This document shows positions 1-7,945 of a stretch of 64,000 bases of DNA, in pieces. Location: positions 75,498-139,497 of the forward strand of contig JAIXKI010000015.1 of the NCBI GenBank assembly GCA_026936105.1. The letters are read 5' to 3'. The notes under the pieces are model-generated. The model was not told where the DNA came from, did not search any database, and worked only from the letters and a program-made list of their open reading frames with translations. Every line of letters begins with the position of its first letter. Position 1 is the first letter of the stretch. The position numbers and the translations under genes are program-made. The stretch comes from Chitinophagales bacterium. GTDB lineage: Bacteria; Bacteroidota; Bacteroidia; Chitinophagales; Chitinophagaceae.

Positions 1-113
1 CTCAGCAATACTGACTTCCCGTCTTTTTTAGACATGGCAAAATATTCCGGTGCAAATTCCACACAATAATTGCACCCGATGCATTTATCTCTTTGCAAAG
101 TAACGGTGACCAT
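1..113 (-). CDS. 4Fe-4S ferredoxin (3' part beyond window edge)
   Basis: Only the first 37 codons are in the window. The N-terminus carries CIGCNYC followed by a Pro four residues later (CVEFAP), the cluster-binding start of a small soluble ferredoxin. It would be a cytoplasmic one-electron carrier. The start codon ATG (113-111) overlaps the stop of the upstream U32 gene in a TAATG arrangement, so translation is probably coupled and the two genes share an operon. The C-terminal half, including any further cysteines, cannot be seen, so 3Fe-4S versus 4Fe-4S is open. Confidence 0.8.
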   Translation of the reverse strand, partial: MVTVTLQRDKCIGCNYCVEFAPEYFAMSKKDGKSVLL

Positions 114-1357
114 TATGCCGGAACGATTTTATAAAGTTTATCGGATGGGTGCACTTTAAAACCGGTTTTGAATGTGATGAGATCGGAACGCTCTGCTTTC
201 TGTGCTCCTTCTTTTTTATCTACCATCATTTCTTCAAGTACCATTTCCTGCGAGCCGGTCGTAGGGCCCTGTATCAATATTTTATCTCCCACACTTATAT
301 CAAATGATTCAATTAAAAACACGGCAATATTGGTTTTGGGAAAATAATGTTTCCCCTTACCGATATAGATTTTTTTCTGAGTGGCTTTCGATCCCGAAGC
401 ATCGGTCCACTCACCTAACTTACGGCCGAGGTAATATCCTGACCAGAATCCGCGGTTATATACGGTTGACAGCCTTCTCATCCAGTCATCCACTTTTTCT
501 TTGGTGTAAGTGCCTTCGGCTATAGCATCTATTGCTTCACGGTAACACTTAGTTGTGGTAGCTACATATTCAGGAGCTCTTCCCCTGCCCTCGATCTTCA
601 GCACTTTCACCCCAGTGTCAATCACCTGATCCAGGAAATCTATGGTGCAAAGGTCTTTGGGCGACATCATGTATTCATTATCCAGCTCTATCTCAAAACC
701 GGATTCCTGGTCAATTACTTTGTATTTCCTTCTGCAGTTTTGCTTGCAGGCTCCCCTGTTGGCAGATGAATTGTGAGAATGAAGGCTCAGATAACATTTT
801 CCTGACACAGCCATGCACAAAGCGCCATGGCCGAAGATCTCGATCTCCACCAGTCTTCCTGAAGGCCCTTTGATCTCTTCTTTTTCTATCTGGCGGCAGA
901 TCTTTTTTACCTGGTTCAGGCTCAGCTCGCGGCTCATCACCATGGTGTCGGCAAACAGGGAATAAAATTTTATCGTTTCAATATTGGTGACATTTACCTG
1001 CGTGGAAATATGAACTTCCATTCCGATCTGCCTTGCATAAGCGATCACTGCCTGGTCCATGGCGATGACCGCTGACAAGCCGGCTTCTTTCGATTTATTT
1101 AATAATGTTTTTACCAGTGAAAGATCATGATCATAAATTATGGTATTGAGGGTAAGATAGGTCCGGACATTTTTTTCTTTGCATCTTGCGGCTATCTCCG
1201 GCAGGTCATCCATTGTAAAATTGATGGATGCCCTCGCCCTCATATTCAACTGCTCCACGCCGAAATAGACCGAATCGGCGCCATTGTCCAATGCAGCCTG
1301 CAATGAGGCGAAGTCACCTGCAGGACTCATCAGTTCGATCTTTCCGCTTTTTGTCAT
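113..1357 (-). CDS. Peptidase U32 family protein (TrhP/YegQ-like, tRNA hydroxylation type)
   Basis: A 414-residue U32-family protein. The N-terminus ELMSPAGDFASLQAALDNGA is the family's barrel start, and the signature EIFGHGALCMAVSGKCYLS (about residues 175-193) is followed by RGACKQNCRRKY, giving the conserved cysteine set. Family members once called collagenases are now linked to prephenate-dependent 5-hydroxyuridine formation at tRNA position 34 (TrhP), and related UbiU/V proteins hold a 4Fe-4S cluster. The four cysteines and the ferredoxin gene directly downstream in TAATG overlap fit an Fe-S redox role better than proteolysis. Start ATG at 1357. The exact substrate is inferred from the family. 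Confidence 0.85.
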   Translation of the reverse strand: MTKSGKIELMSPAGDFASLQAALDNGADSVYFGVEQLNMRARASINFTMDDLPEIAARCKEKNVRTYLTLNTIIYDHDLSLVKTLLNKSKEAGLSAVIAMDQAVIAYARQIGMEVHISTQVNVTNIETIKFYSLFADTMVMSRELSLNQVKKICRQIEKEEIKGPSGRLVEIEIFGHGALCMAVSGKCYLSLHSHNSSANRGACKQNCRRKYKVIDQESGFEIELDNEYMMSPKDLCTIDFLDQVIDTGVKVLKIEGRGRAPEYVATTTKCYREAIDAIAEGTYTKEKVDDWMRRLSTVYNRGFWSGYYLGRKLGEWTDASGSKATQKKIYIGKGKHYFPKTNIAVFLIESFDISVGDKILIQGPTTGSQEMVLEEMMVDKKEGAQKAERSDLITFKTGFKVHPSDKLYKIVPA

Positions 1358-1548
1358 AAAAATTCAAATACGGTTATGCAAAGAAACATAATAAACTCAA
1401 ACACATTTCCACCGGAAACACCCTGCGAAATGCTGTTCTTCAACACATTTGAATAAAATCACATTTTAGAGAAATTATTTCATCCTATCACTACCGAAAA
1501 TTCTATCGCACATGAAAAAAAACGTGTCATAAAAACGTAAAAGAATAA

Positions 1549-1564
1549 AAGTACTTAAATACTT
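1549..1564. promoter_or_regulatory. Near-palindrome upstream of the RIC fusion gene, candidate Rrf2/NsrR operator
   Basis: AAGTACTTAAATACTT matches its own reverse complement at 14 of 16 positions. It ends 18 bp before a TATCTTTG -7 box, so it covers the expected -33 zone, where a repressor would block initiation. An NsrR-like Rrf2 gene lies in the same run of genes, which makes it the obvious candidate ligand. This is inference: no second copy was found in the cluster. Confidence 0.4.
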
Positions 1565-1582
1565 CTATTTTAAAAATCTCAT

Positions 1583-1590
1583 TATCTTTG
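1583..1590 (+). promoter_or_regulatory. -7 promoter box TATCTTTG for the NO-repair cluster
   Basis: Matches the Bacteroidota TAnnTTTG -7 element exactly, 32 bp before the ATG at 1623. No clear TTG -33 element is seen at 19-21 bp upstream; that zone is taken by the near-palindrome at 1549-1564. Confidence 0.6.
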
Positions 1591-1622
1591 CCCGGCAAAT
1601 TAAATCATCAAAAAATCAAGCT

Positions 1623-3110
1623 ATGCAAACAGCAAACGACATCGTTATCAATGTTCAGGAGATAGAACCAAGACTAAGACATCAAACCATATTTTATGTC
1701 TTCGACAACATACAGGAAGGTGAGAGTTTTGTAATTCACAACAATCACGATCCCCGCCCGGTATATTTTCAACTGATGGACATGCACGGAGATATTTTCA
1801 CCTGGGAATACCTGCAGCAGGGCCCCGAGTGGTGGGATATCAAAGTGACCAGGAAAGTGCTGTCAAGCCGACCGGCAAATGAATATAATTCAAAAGAAAA
1901 TGTGATCAATGTTCCTTCTTTAGAGCCGAGATTGAAACATGCCACCATCTTCGGAACTTTTGATAACCTGAAACCCGGCGAATCTTTCATCATCCACAAC
2001 GATCATGATCCCAAGCCGGTGTATTTTCAGCTGATGAGCATGCATGGCGATGTGTTCACCTGGGAATACCTGCAGCAAGGGCCTCAATGGTGGGATATCA
2101 GGGTAACCAGAAAAGGACAGGCACAGCCTGCAGCGAATGATGCCGTTACCAAACAGGGAAAAGATATTGTGATCAATGTGCCGGCTCTGGAACCAAGACT
2201 AAAACATCCTACCATCTTCAAAGTGTTCGACAGCCTGAATCCCGGTGAGAGCCTGGTGATCCATAATGACCATGACCCCAAACCACTCTATTATCAATTG
2301 CAGGGAGAACGGGGTGATGTGTTCACCTGGGAATATTTGCAACAGGGCCCGCAATGGTGGGATATCAGGGTAACCAGAAAAGGAACGGAAACCCATGAAA
2401 CCATCGGCGAAATCGTTGCCAAAGATCTTCGCAAATCAGAAGTGTTTAAAAAATACGGAATTGATTTTTGCTGCAACGGTAAGAAAACAATCCGTGAAGC
2501 TTGTGCCGCAATGGGAATTGATCCTGCAACGGTGGAACAGGAACTTCAGAAACCGGTGCAGGGAGTAGCAGCATCCGGCAGTGGAGCCATGAACTATGAT
2601 GAATGGGGGCTGGACTTCCTTTCCGATTACATCGTGAACACCCATCACCGGTACATCCGCAAATATTTGCCCGAGATCACCGGATATGCCAATAAAGTAG
2701 CGCATGTACATGGCGCAAACCACCCTGAATTGCTCAGGATAAATGAACTTGTACATGAACTAAGCAAAGAACTTCCTGATCACATCGGCAGTGAAGAAAA
2801 TAAACTATTCCCGGTGATCAAAGAGATTGTAAAAGCGAAAGATTCCAATACTGCTTATAACAGAAGCGGAAGTGAAAGCTTCAGGGCTCTGGTAGCAGAA
2901 TCGGAAAAAGAACACGACAGCGTAGGCGATGCCATGAAGGAGATCCGCAAGCTGAGCAAAGACTATGCAATTCCCGGTGACGCCTGCACCAGCTACAAAT
3001 TGCTTTATAAAATGCTGGAAGAATTCGAGAACGACTTGTTCGTGCACATCCACCTGGAGAATAACATACTCTTCCCGAAAGCAGTGGAAGCAGAAAAGAC
3101 ACTTGCTTAA
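1623..3110 (+). CDS. Triple DUF2249 - ScdA_N - hemerythrin fusion, RIC-type iron-sulfur cluster repair di-iron protein
   Basis: A 495-residue fusion. Three tandem DUF2249 domains lie at about 8-78, 93-164 and 183-253; each has a HN(D/N)HDP(K/R)P motif and ends in GP(E/Q)WWDI(K/R)VTRK. Then comes a ScdA_N/DUF542 domain (about 258-310, with the DFCCNG cysteine pair at 283-284) and an HHE hemerythrin-like domain (about 333-487). Candidate di-iron ligands H342, H363, H387, E391, H431, H475 and E479 follow E. coli YtfE spacing, except for about 13 extra residues between E391 and H431. RIC proteins restore Fe-S clusters damaged by NO or oxidants in the cytoplasm. Usual RIC proteins are about 220-245 residues and carry no or one such extra domain. 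First gene of the cluster. Confidence 0.92.
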   Translation: MQTANDIVINVQEIEPRLRHQTIFYVFDNIQEGESFVIHNNHDPRPVYFQLMDMHGDIFTWEYLQQGPEWWDIKVTRKVLSSRPANEYNSKENVINVPSLEPRLKHATIFGTFDNLKPGESFIIHNDHDPKPVYFQLMSMHGDVFTWEYLQQGPQWWDIRVTRKGQAQPAANDAVTKQGKDIVINVPALEPRLKHPTIFKVFDSLNPGESLVIHNDHDPKPLYYQLQGERGDVFTWEYLQQGPQWWDIRVTRKGTETHETIGEIVAKDLRKSEVFKKYGIDFCCNGKKTIREACAAMGIDPATVEQELQKPVQGVAASGSGAMNYDEWGLDFLSDYIVNTHHRYIRKYLPEITGYANKVAHVHGANHPELLRINELVHELSKELPDHIGSEENKLFPVIKEIVKAKDSNTAYNRSGSESFRALVAESEKEHDSVGDAMKEIRKLSKDYAIPGDACTSYKLLYKMLEEFENDLFVHIHLENNILFPKAVEAEKTLA

Positions 3111-3127
3111 GAAAGAAGGATTTTACA

Positions 3128-3209
3128 GCCACGGATGCACGGCAAAGAGTTATCAAATAAAAGATTATTATCCCTGGAGAATTCAGATATTTATTCATGC
3201 ATCCGTGGC
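3128..3209. repeat. Long-loop inverted repeat (12-bp perfect arms), terminator- or repeat-like
   Basis: GCCACGGATGCA at 3128-3139 is the exact reverse complement of TGCATCCGTGGC at 3198-3209, with a 58-bp loop. The right arm is followed by ATTTTTATTTT. It fills the gap between the RIC fusion and the DUF1858-DUF2249 gene. It could end part of the transcript, or be a copy of a short interspersed repeat. Confidence 0.5.
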
Positions 3210-3250
3210 ATTTTTATTTTGGTTTTGCCACTGATTAATAAAAACAAATT

Positions 3251-4075
3251 ATGCTGATCAACGCACAGACAAAGATCGCAGCCCTGCTGAAGCATCACCC
3301 TGAAGCTTTGGAGACTATCATCACTTTAAGTCCTAACTTTAAAAAGCTGCGCAATCCCATTCTCCGCAAGCTCATGGCAGGGAGGACCAGCATTGCCATG
3401 GCTTCAAAGATAGGCGGATGTAAGCCTGAGGATTTTTTCAAGGCTCTGGCTCCCCTGGGATTTGAAGTGGATGACAAGGCCGTTGCAGAAGAGAAAACAC
3501 CGGAAAGCAAACCGATGCCTGACTTCCTGAAAAACCTGAAGCCGGAGCAGTTCATAAACTTTGATGTAAGGGCGATGATCGCAAGCGGTGATGATCCGTT
3601 GAGGCATATTCAGAAAAAAGTAAAAGAACTGAATCCCGGTGAAGCGCTTAAGATCATCAATAATTTTGAACCGGTTCCTCTGATCAAACTGCTGGAAAAA
3701 CAGGGATTCGAATCCTTTGTAAATTTCAAAGACAGTGAGACCATTGAAACTTATTTTTACAAAACTTCAGCCGGAAAAGCATCTGCATCATCTGAACCGG
3801 ATACGGAGATCACTGATGCAGGCGATTGGGATGAGTTGCTAAAACATTTCGAAAACAGGATGGAAGAAGTTGATGTCCGCCATCTTGAAGCGCCTCAACC
3901 GATGATGACCATACTGGAAGCTTTGGAAACCTTGCCTGAGGACAAAGCGTTGTACGTTCACCATAAAAGAATTCCTGTATTCCTGCTCACCGAATTAAAA
4001 GACCGCAACTTTGAATACCGGATCAAAGAAGTCCAGGAAGGAGAAGTGTATTTGCTGATCTTTAAAAACAGGTAA
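3251..4075 (+). CDS. DUF1858 - DUF2249 - DUF2249 protein
   Basis: A 274-residue soluble protein. Residues about 1-75 fit DUF1858 (helical; PNFKKLRNPILRK motif). A DUF2249 domain follows at about 103-170 (FDVRAMIASGDDPL, then NNFEPVPLI), and a more diverged second copy at about 205-272 (DVRHLEAPQPMMTILEALE). DUF2249 belongs to the SirA/TusA-like fold, and such proteins recur beside RIC, NnrS and denitrification genes, but their biochemical role is not settled. Gap to the next gene is 6 bp, so it is co-transcribed with the membrane protein. A role in NO-stress handling or sulfur transfer is inferred from context only. Confidence 0.8.
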   Translation: MLINAQTKIAALLKHHPEALETIITLSPNFKKLRNPILRKLMAGRTSIAMASKIGGCKPEDFFKALAPLGFEVDDKAVAEEKTPESKPMPDFLKNLKPEQFINFDVRAMIASGDDPLRHIQKKVKELNPGEALKIINNFEPVPLIKLLEKQGFESFVNFKDSETIETYFYKTSAGKASASSEPDTEITDAGDWDELLKHFENRMEEVDVRHLEAPQPMMTILEALETLPEDKALYVHHKRIPVFLLTELKDRNFEYRIKEVQEGEVYLLIFKNR

Positions 4076-4081
4076 GAGAAT

Positions 4082-5365
4082 ATGATGTCGCCATTGATGG
4101 GTGGGCTGCAGAAAACCACTAATTACAGGGTCGTATTGCCATTTTACATTTATGCATCCGTTTCTTTCCTGGTAGCAACGGTTCTGTTATTACTGCATAC
4201 CAACATCTTTGAGCATCATTATTTCTATCCTTACACGCTGGCCATCACTCATACTCTTGCATTAGGCTGGGGTACCATGACCATCCTCGGAGCGTCCCAT
4301 CAATTACTGCCGGTGCTGGTGGAAGGTAAACTGGATAGCGACACTCTTGCTTATCTCACTTTTATCTTTACCGCCATAGGCATTCCTGTTCTTATTGCAG
4401 GTTTTTATATTTTTCAAACCGGGTGGCTGATGCAGACAGGCGCTTCACTGGTGAATATAGGAGTGCTGTTTTATGTAATTAATGTTTTCAGCAGTTCATT
4501 TAAAAGCAAGAGAAGGAATGTGCATGCCTGGTATGTGATCACAGCCTCACTCTGGCTGTTCTCCACCACTTTCTTCGGATTGCTTCTTGTCTTCAATTTC
4601 AATAACGACATTCTTCCGAAAGATTCCCTCTCCTATCTTTCCATCCATGCCCATCTGGGACTGGTGGGCTGGTTTTTATTATTGGTGATCGGCGTCGGAT
4701 CAAGGCTGATCCCCATGTTCCTGATCTCAAAATACACCAACCCCAAAGGATTGTGGTGGATATTCGGCTTGATCAATGCAGGCCTTGTAAGTTTTATCGT
4801 ATTTAAAGTATGGGGCCTCTCTCCTCTCTCATATTATTTTTCCGTAGCCCTGATCCTGATTGCCATAGCATTGTTTGCCAGGCATTGCATCAAAGCATAT
4901 AAAGTGAGGATCAGGAGAAATGTGGATGAACAGATGAAGACCGCTTTAATCTCCGTGCTTCAGATGCTTCTCCCTTTTATTGCACTGATCGTTGTGCTTG
5001 CCCTGTTGCCGGTAGATCAGCACCCCAATATTGTTTTGCTTTACGGCTTTTGCATCCTGCTGGGCTGGATCACTGCAATCATCCTGGCCATGACTTTTAA
5101 GACACTTCCTTTCATCGTGTGGAATAAGGTGTATCATAAAAAAGCACATAAAGGAAAAACTCCGGTTCCCAAAGAACTATTCAGCGAGAAAGTGTATCAT
5201 GCCATGCTGATCGTTTATCTCGCAGGATTCGTGGTATTTATTTTCGGCATTATTTTCATTAATGAGATCACCCTGAAAACAGGCGCTGTGGCCTTGCTGG
5301 CAGCGGCGGTACTATATGTCTATAACACAGGAAAAACATTATTTCATCAACCTAAGAAACTATGA
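4082..5365 (+). CDS. Polytopic membrane protein, heme-copper oxidase subunit I-like / NnrS-like
   Basis: A 427-residue integral membrane protein with roughly 11-12 hydrophobic segments. Histidines sit in membrane contexts typical of heme-binding oxidase-like proteins: ITHTLALGWGTMTILGASHQ and SIHAHLGLVGWFLLL. Bacteroidota homologues are often labelled cytochrome c oxidase subunit I, but I do not see the full CuB ligand set or proton-channel motifs, and no partner subunits are encoded nearby. NnrS, a heme/copper NO-response protein of similar size and topology, is the best functional analogue given the RIC and Rrf2 neighbours. The stop overlaps the next start (ATGA at 5362-5365), so the DUF59 gene is translationally coupled. 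Confidence 0.7.
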   Translation: MMSPLMGGLQKTTNYRVVLPFYIYASVSFLVATVLLLLHTNIFEHHYFYPYTLAITHTLALGWGTMTILGASHQLLPVLVEGKLDSDTLAYLTFIFTAIGIPVLIAGFYIFQTGWLMQTGASLVNIGVLFYVINVFSSSFKSKRRNVHAWYVITASLWLFSTTFFGLLLVFNFNNDILPKDSLSYLSIHAHLGLVGWFLLLVIGVGSRLIPMFLISKYTNPKGLWWIFGLINAGLVSFIVFKVWGLSPLSYYFSVALILIAIALFARHCIKAYKVRIRRNVDEQMKTALISVLQMLLPFIALIVVLALLPVDQHPNIVLLYGFCILLGWITAIILAMTFKTLPFIVWNKVYHKKAHKGKTPVPKELFSEKVYHAMLIVYLAGFVVFIFGIIFINEITLKTGAVALLAAAVLYVYNTGKTLFHQPKKL

Positions 5366-5691
5366 GTGTAAACGTTCCAACCAACAACAAAGAAAGATGC
5401 GATTATGCATTGCAGGACTTGTACAATGTGTATGATCCCGAAGTGGGCTTAAACGTAGTGGACCTCGGATTGATCTACAACCTGGATTTCAATGAGGAAG
5501 AAAAGATCCTGGAAGCCACCATGACGCTGACGACCGAGTTTTGCCCGATGGGAGAAAGCATCACCAGCGATGTTACCCAGTCGCTGACCTATTCTTTTCC
5601 AGAATGGCAGATCCATGTGAACCTGACTTTTGATCCTCCCTGGAATTATACGATGATATCTCCTGAAGGAAATAAATTTTTGGGTCGTTAA
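5362..5691 (+). CDS. DUF59/MIP18-type metal-sulfur cluster assembly factor
   Basis: A 109-residue single-domain DUF59 protein. The hallmarks are YDPEVGLNVVDLGLIYNLDF and, later, TTEFCPMGESI with the conserved Cys. Members (SufT, PaaD-like, CIA2/MIP18) help mature Fe-S proteins or deliver clusters to selected targets in the cytoplasm. The ATGA overlap with the membrane protein and only 3 bp to the Rrf2 gene place it inside the repair operon, where it could re-metallate targets after NO damage. The specific client is unknown. Confidence 0.85.
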   Translation: MSVNVPTNNKERCDYALQDLYNVYDPEVGLNVVDLGLIYNLDFNEEEKILEATMTLTTEFCPMGESITSDVTQSLTYSFPEWQIHVNLTFDPPWNYTMISPEGNKFLGR

Positions 5692-5694
5692 GCT

Positions 5695-6126
5695 ATGTTG
5701 AGTCACACCTGTAAAACGGCAATAAAAGCGGTAGTGTACCTCTCCGGAAAAAGCGAGTCGGGAGAGAAAGCGGGCATTAAAGAGATTTCCGAACAAATCA
5801 ATGCCAGTGAACATACTGTGGGCAAAACATTACAGCTTCTTGCCAAACAAAAGATCATCAACAGCCTGAAAGGTCCTTCCGGAGGATTTTTTTTAACGGA
5901 ACGCCAGCAGGAACAACCTGTCTTTGATATCGTGGAAGCCATTGAAGGGAAAGGGATTTTTAAAAAATGCGGACTGGGCTTAAGTAAATGCTCTGAAACG
6001 CATCCCTGCCCGATCCACAATGAATACAAAGAGGCAAGAGAACTGATTGAAAAAATTTTTAGGGAAAAAAAGATCAGAGATCTCCACGATCATGTCAGTA
6101 ACGGAAAAGCATTTCTGATCGGGTGA
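5695..6126 (+). CDS. Rrf2-family transcriptional regulator, NsrR/IscR-like
   Basis: A 143-residue protein with an N-terminal winged helix (about 1-65; TCKTAIKAVVYLS start, ASEHTVGKTLQLL recognition region, then LKGPSGGFFL wing). Three cysteines follow in CGLGLSKCSETHPC (CX6CX5C), the spacing used by NsrR-type Rrf2 proteins to hold an Fe-S cluster that reacts with NO. It starts 3 bp after the DUF59 stop, so it is probably made from the same transcript and would regulate the cluster, perhaps through the near-palindrome at 1549-1564. IscR- or RsrR-like sensing remains possible. Confidence 0.88.
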   Translation: MLSHTCKTAIKAVVYLSGKSESGEKAGIKEISEQINASEHTVGKTLQLLAKQKIINSLKGPSGGFFLTERQQEQPVFDIVEAIEGKGIFKKCGLGLSKCSETHPCPIHNEYKEARELIEKIFREKKIRDLHDHVSNGKAFLIG

Positions 6127-6175
6127 TTTTTTTCTAATTTACTCCGTTCACAATTTTGTGTGATCTGCAAATCGT

Positions 6176-6183
6176 TATCTTTA
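6176..6183 (+). promoter_or_regulatory. -7-like box TATCTTTA ahead of the ArsC-like gene
   Basis: TATCTTTA lies 16 bp before the ATG at 6200, with TTTTG at 6154-6158 upstream (17-bp spacer). This suggests that the ArsC-like gene has its own promoter in addition to any read-through from the Rrf2 gene. Confidence 0.45.
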
Positions 6184-6199
6184 GCTGAGAATTTTAGTT

Positions 6200-6547
6200 A
6201 TGAAAACGATCATCTACCATAATTCCAGATGTTCTAAAAGCCGGGAAGGGCTTTGTATTTTAGAAGATGCCGGCGAAGACGTTGAAATCAGAAATTACCT
6301 TAAAGATCCGCCGGACTATAAAGAGCTGGATCACTTACTGAAACTACTGAAAGCAGAACCGCTGGACATCATCCGTCAAAAAGAACCGGTGTTCAAAGAA
6401 AAATATGCAGGAAAAAAACTCACACGGAAACAATGGATCGAAGCTATGATCCAAAATCCTGTATTGATCGAAAGGCCGATCGTAGTAAGAGGGAAAAAAG
6501 CAATTATCGGCAGGCCGCCATCGCTGATTAAAGAGCTGCTTCACTAA
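6200..6547 (+). CDS. ArsC/Spx-like thioredoxin-fold protein (arsenate reductase family)
   Basis: A 115-residue protein of the ArsC family. The N-terminus IIYHNSRCSKSRE holds the active-site Cys11 in the place of the ArsC HNPxCxTSR loop, and the late VLIERPIVV segment carries the conserved Arg. Thr of the classic TSR loop is Lys here (CSKSR). The family reduces arsenate with glutathione/glutaredoxin, but many Bacteroidota copies have no ars operon and may have other thiol roles; no ars gene lies nearby. The placement after the Fe-S repair cluster suggests a redox-stress role, by inference. Confidence 0.75.
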   Translation: MKTIIYHNSRCSKSREGLCILEDAGEDVEIRNYLKDPPDYKELDHLLKLLKAEPLDIIRQKEPVFKEKYAGKKLTRKQWIEAMIQNPVLIERPIVVRGKKAIIGRPPSLIKELLH

Positions 6548-6548
6548 A

Positions 6549-6577
6549 GCAGGCCTGCTGCCTGCGGGAACATTTTT
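6549..6577 (+). terminator. Stem-loop terminator after the ArsC-like gene
   Basis: GCAGGC (6549-6554) and GCCTGC (6560-6565) form a 6-bp GC stem with a 5-nt loop, directly after the stop codon. A short T run (6573-6577) follows. It plausibly ends the cluster transcript. Confidence 0.5.
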
Positions 6578-6691
6578 ATCTCCCGATTGTTGTAACTTTA
6601 GATCATGTGGGATTTTAAATACATCTCTGAATATGAAATGTAAAATTCAGAGTAGCATGTGGTGATCTGTAAGAATATTAAAAAGAATTTT

Positions 6692-7090
6692 ATGGAAAAC
6701 AAATCAAACGAAGCAACTCCCTTACGCCCCCAGGGTGACAGAGTGATTGATGCACCATTGGTTGAAATGGACCTGAACAAATTCATCAGCCAGATCAGGA
6801 GTGAAGCCACCTGGAAAGAAAGCGACCACAATTCCATTACGATCTTCAAGTCAGACACCATGCGCATTGTTCTGATCGGAATTCATGAAAAAGCAAGCCT
6901 GAAAACACATTCTGCCGATACGGTCATCAGCCTCCAGGTACTGGAAGGTAAAGTCAGATTCAAAGCAGATGAACAGGTGGTATCCCTGGGTAAAGGCCAG
7001 ATGATCGCACTGCATTCCCGGATACCGCACAGCGTGTCGGCCGATACGGAAAGTTTTGTCTTATTGACATTGGCGGCTTTGGCTAAATAA
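6692..7090 (+). CDS. Cupin-domain protein
   Basis: A 132-residue protein from the ATG at 6692; a GTG 33 bp upstream in frame is possible but less likely. The C-terminal half is a small cupin barrel: KTHSADTVISLQVLEGKVRF, then LGKGQMIALHSRIPHSVSA. The two halves retain histidines suited to a metal site, though the first HxH pair is reduced (K-T-H). No catalytic partner is obvious, and such stand-alone cupins are often sensors or metal-binding proteins. A TAACTTTA box at 6593-6600 gives it a separate promoter candidate with a leader of about 90 nt. Confidence 0.72.
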   Translation: MENKSNEATPLRPQGDRVIDAPLVEMDLNKFISQIRSEATWKESDHNSITIFKSDTMRIVLIGIHEKASLKTHSADTVISLQVLEGKVRFKADEQVVSLGKGQMIALHSRIPHSVSADTESFVLLTLAALAK

Positions 7091-7228
7091 TTTTTTCATT
7101 ACCGGATCTCTGTACTGGGAATATATGTGTTGAATGGTTTGAGCCGGATCAGTGAATACCTGAAAAATTATTTGGGTATTATAAACGATTTTGTTTTACT
7201 TGCCGGAATATTTTTAAACTTCCCGATC

Positions 7229-7876
7229 ATGCCATTGGTTGCACCATCACTACTGTTTGCCGATTTTTTACAATTAGAAGAACAATGCCGGATGCTGAAT
7301 GAAAGCGAGACCGACTGGTTTCATCTGGATGTAATGGACGGCCGCTTTGTCCCCAATATCAGCTTCGGCCCGATGATCGTTGAGTTCATCCGCAAAACCA
7401 CCGAAAAGATCTGTGATGTGCACCTGATGATCGTGGAACCTGAAAAATATACGGAAGCATTTAAAAATGCCGGGGCGGATCATCTTTCAGTGCATATCGA
7501 AGCCTGTCCGCACCTGCACCGGAATATTCAGCAAATAAAATCTCTGGGGATGAAGGCAGGCGTGGCTATCAATCCGCACACTCCGGTCAATGCATTGAGC
7601 GAGGTCATCCGTGATATTGACCAGGTGATCTTAATGAGTGTGAACCCGGGATTCGGCGGTCAAAAATTCATTCCTCACACCATGGAGAAGATCCGCCAGC
7701 TTCGCAAGCTCATCAACGAAACCGGATCGAAAGCATTGATAGAAATTGATGGCGGGGTGACGGTGGAAAATGCTCCCGAGATCGTAAAAGCCGGAGCGGA
7801 TGTATTGGTGGCAGGTAATGCTGTGTTTAAATCTGCCGACCCGAAAAAGGCAATTGCACAATTGAAACACAGCTGA
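7229..7876 (+). CDS. rpe: Ribulose-phosphate 3-epimerase
   Basis: A 215-residue TIM-barrel enzyme interconverting ribulose-5-phosphate and xylulose-5-phosphate in the pentose phosphate pathway. Motifs are complete: PSLLFADF, WFHLDVMDGRFVPNISFG (metal-binding His and Asp), VDVHLMI-like CDVHLMIVEPE, MSVNPGFGGQKF, and EIDGGVTVENA with the second catalytic Asp. The start is placed at ATG 7229, because homologues begin with the A-PSLLFADF strand; the longer upstream frame adds 34 residues with no family match. It stands alone, between a cupin gene and a TonB receptor. Confidence 0.95.
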   Translation: MPLVAPSLLFADFLQLEEQCRMLNESETDWFHLDVMDGRFVPNISFGPMIVEFIRKTTEKICDVHLMIVEPEKYTEAFKNAGADHLSVHIEACPHLHRNIQQIKSLGMKAGVAINPHTPVNALSEVIRDIDQVILMSVNPGFGGQKFIPHTMEKIRQLRKLINETGSKALIEIDGGVTVENAPEIVKAGADVLVAGNAVFKSADPKKAIAQLKHS

Positions 7877-7945
7877 CCTGCAATACTTGACTATAAAAGG
7901 ATTGAATTCGCCAAAACAAATACGTATCTTGTACCGAATTCACTT

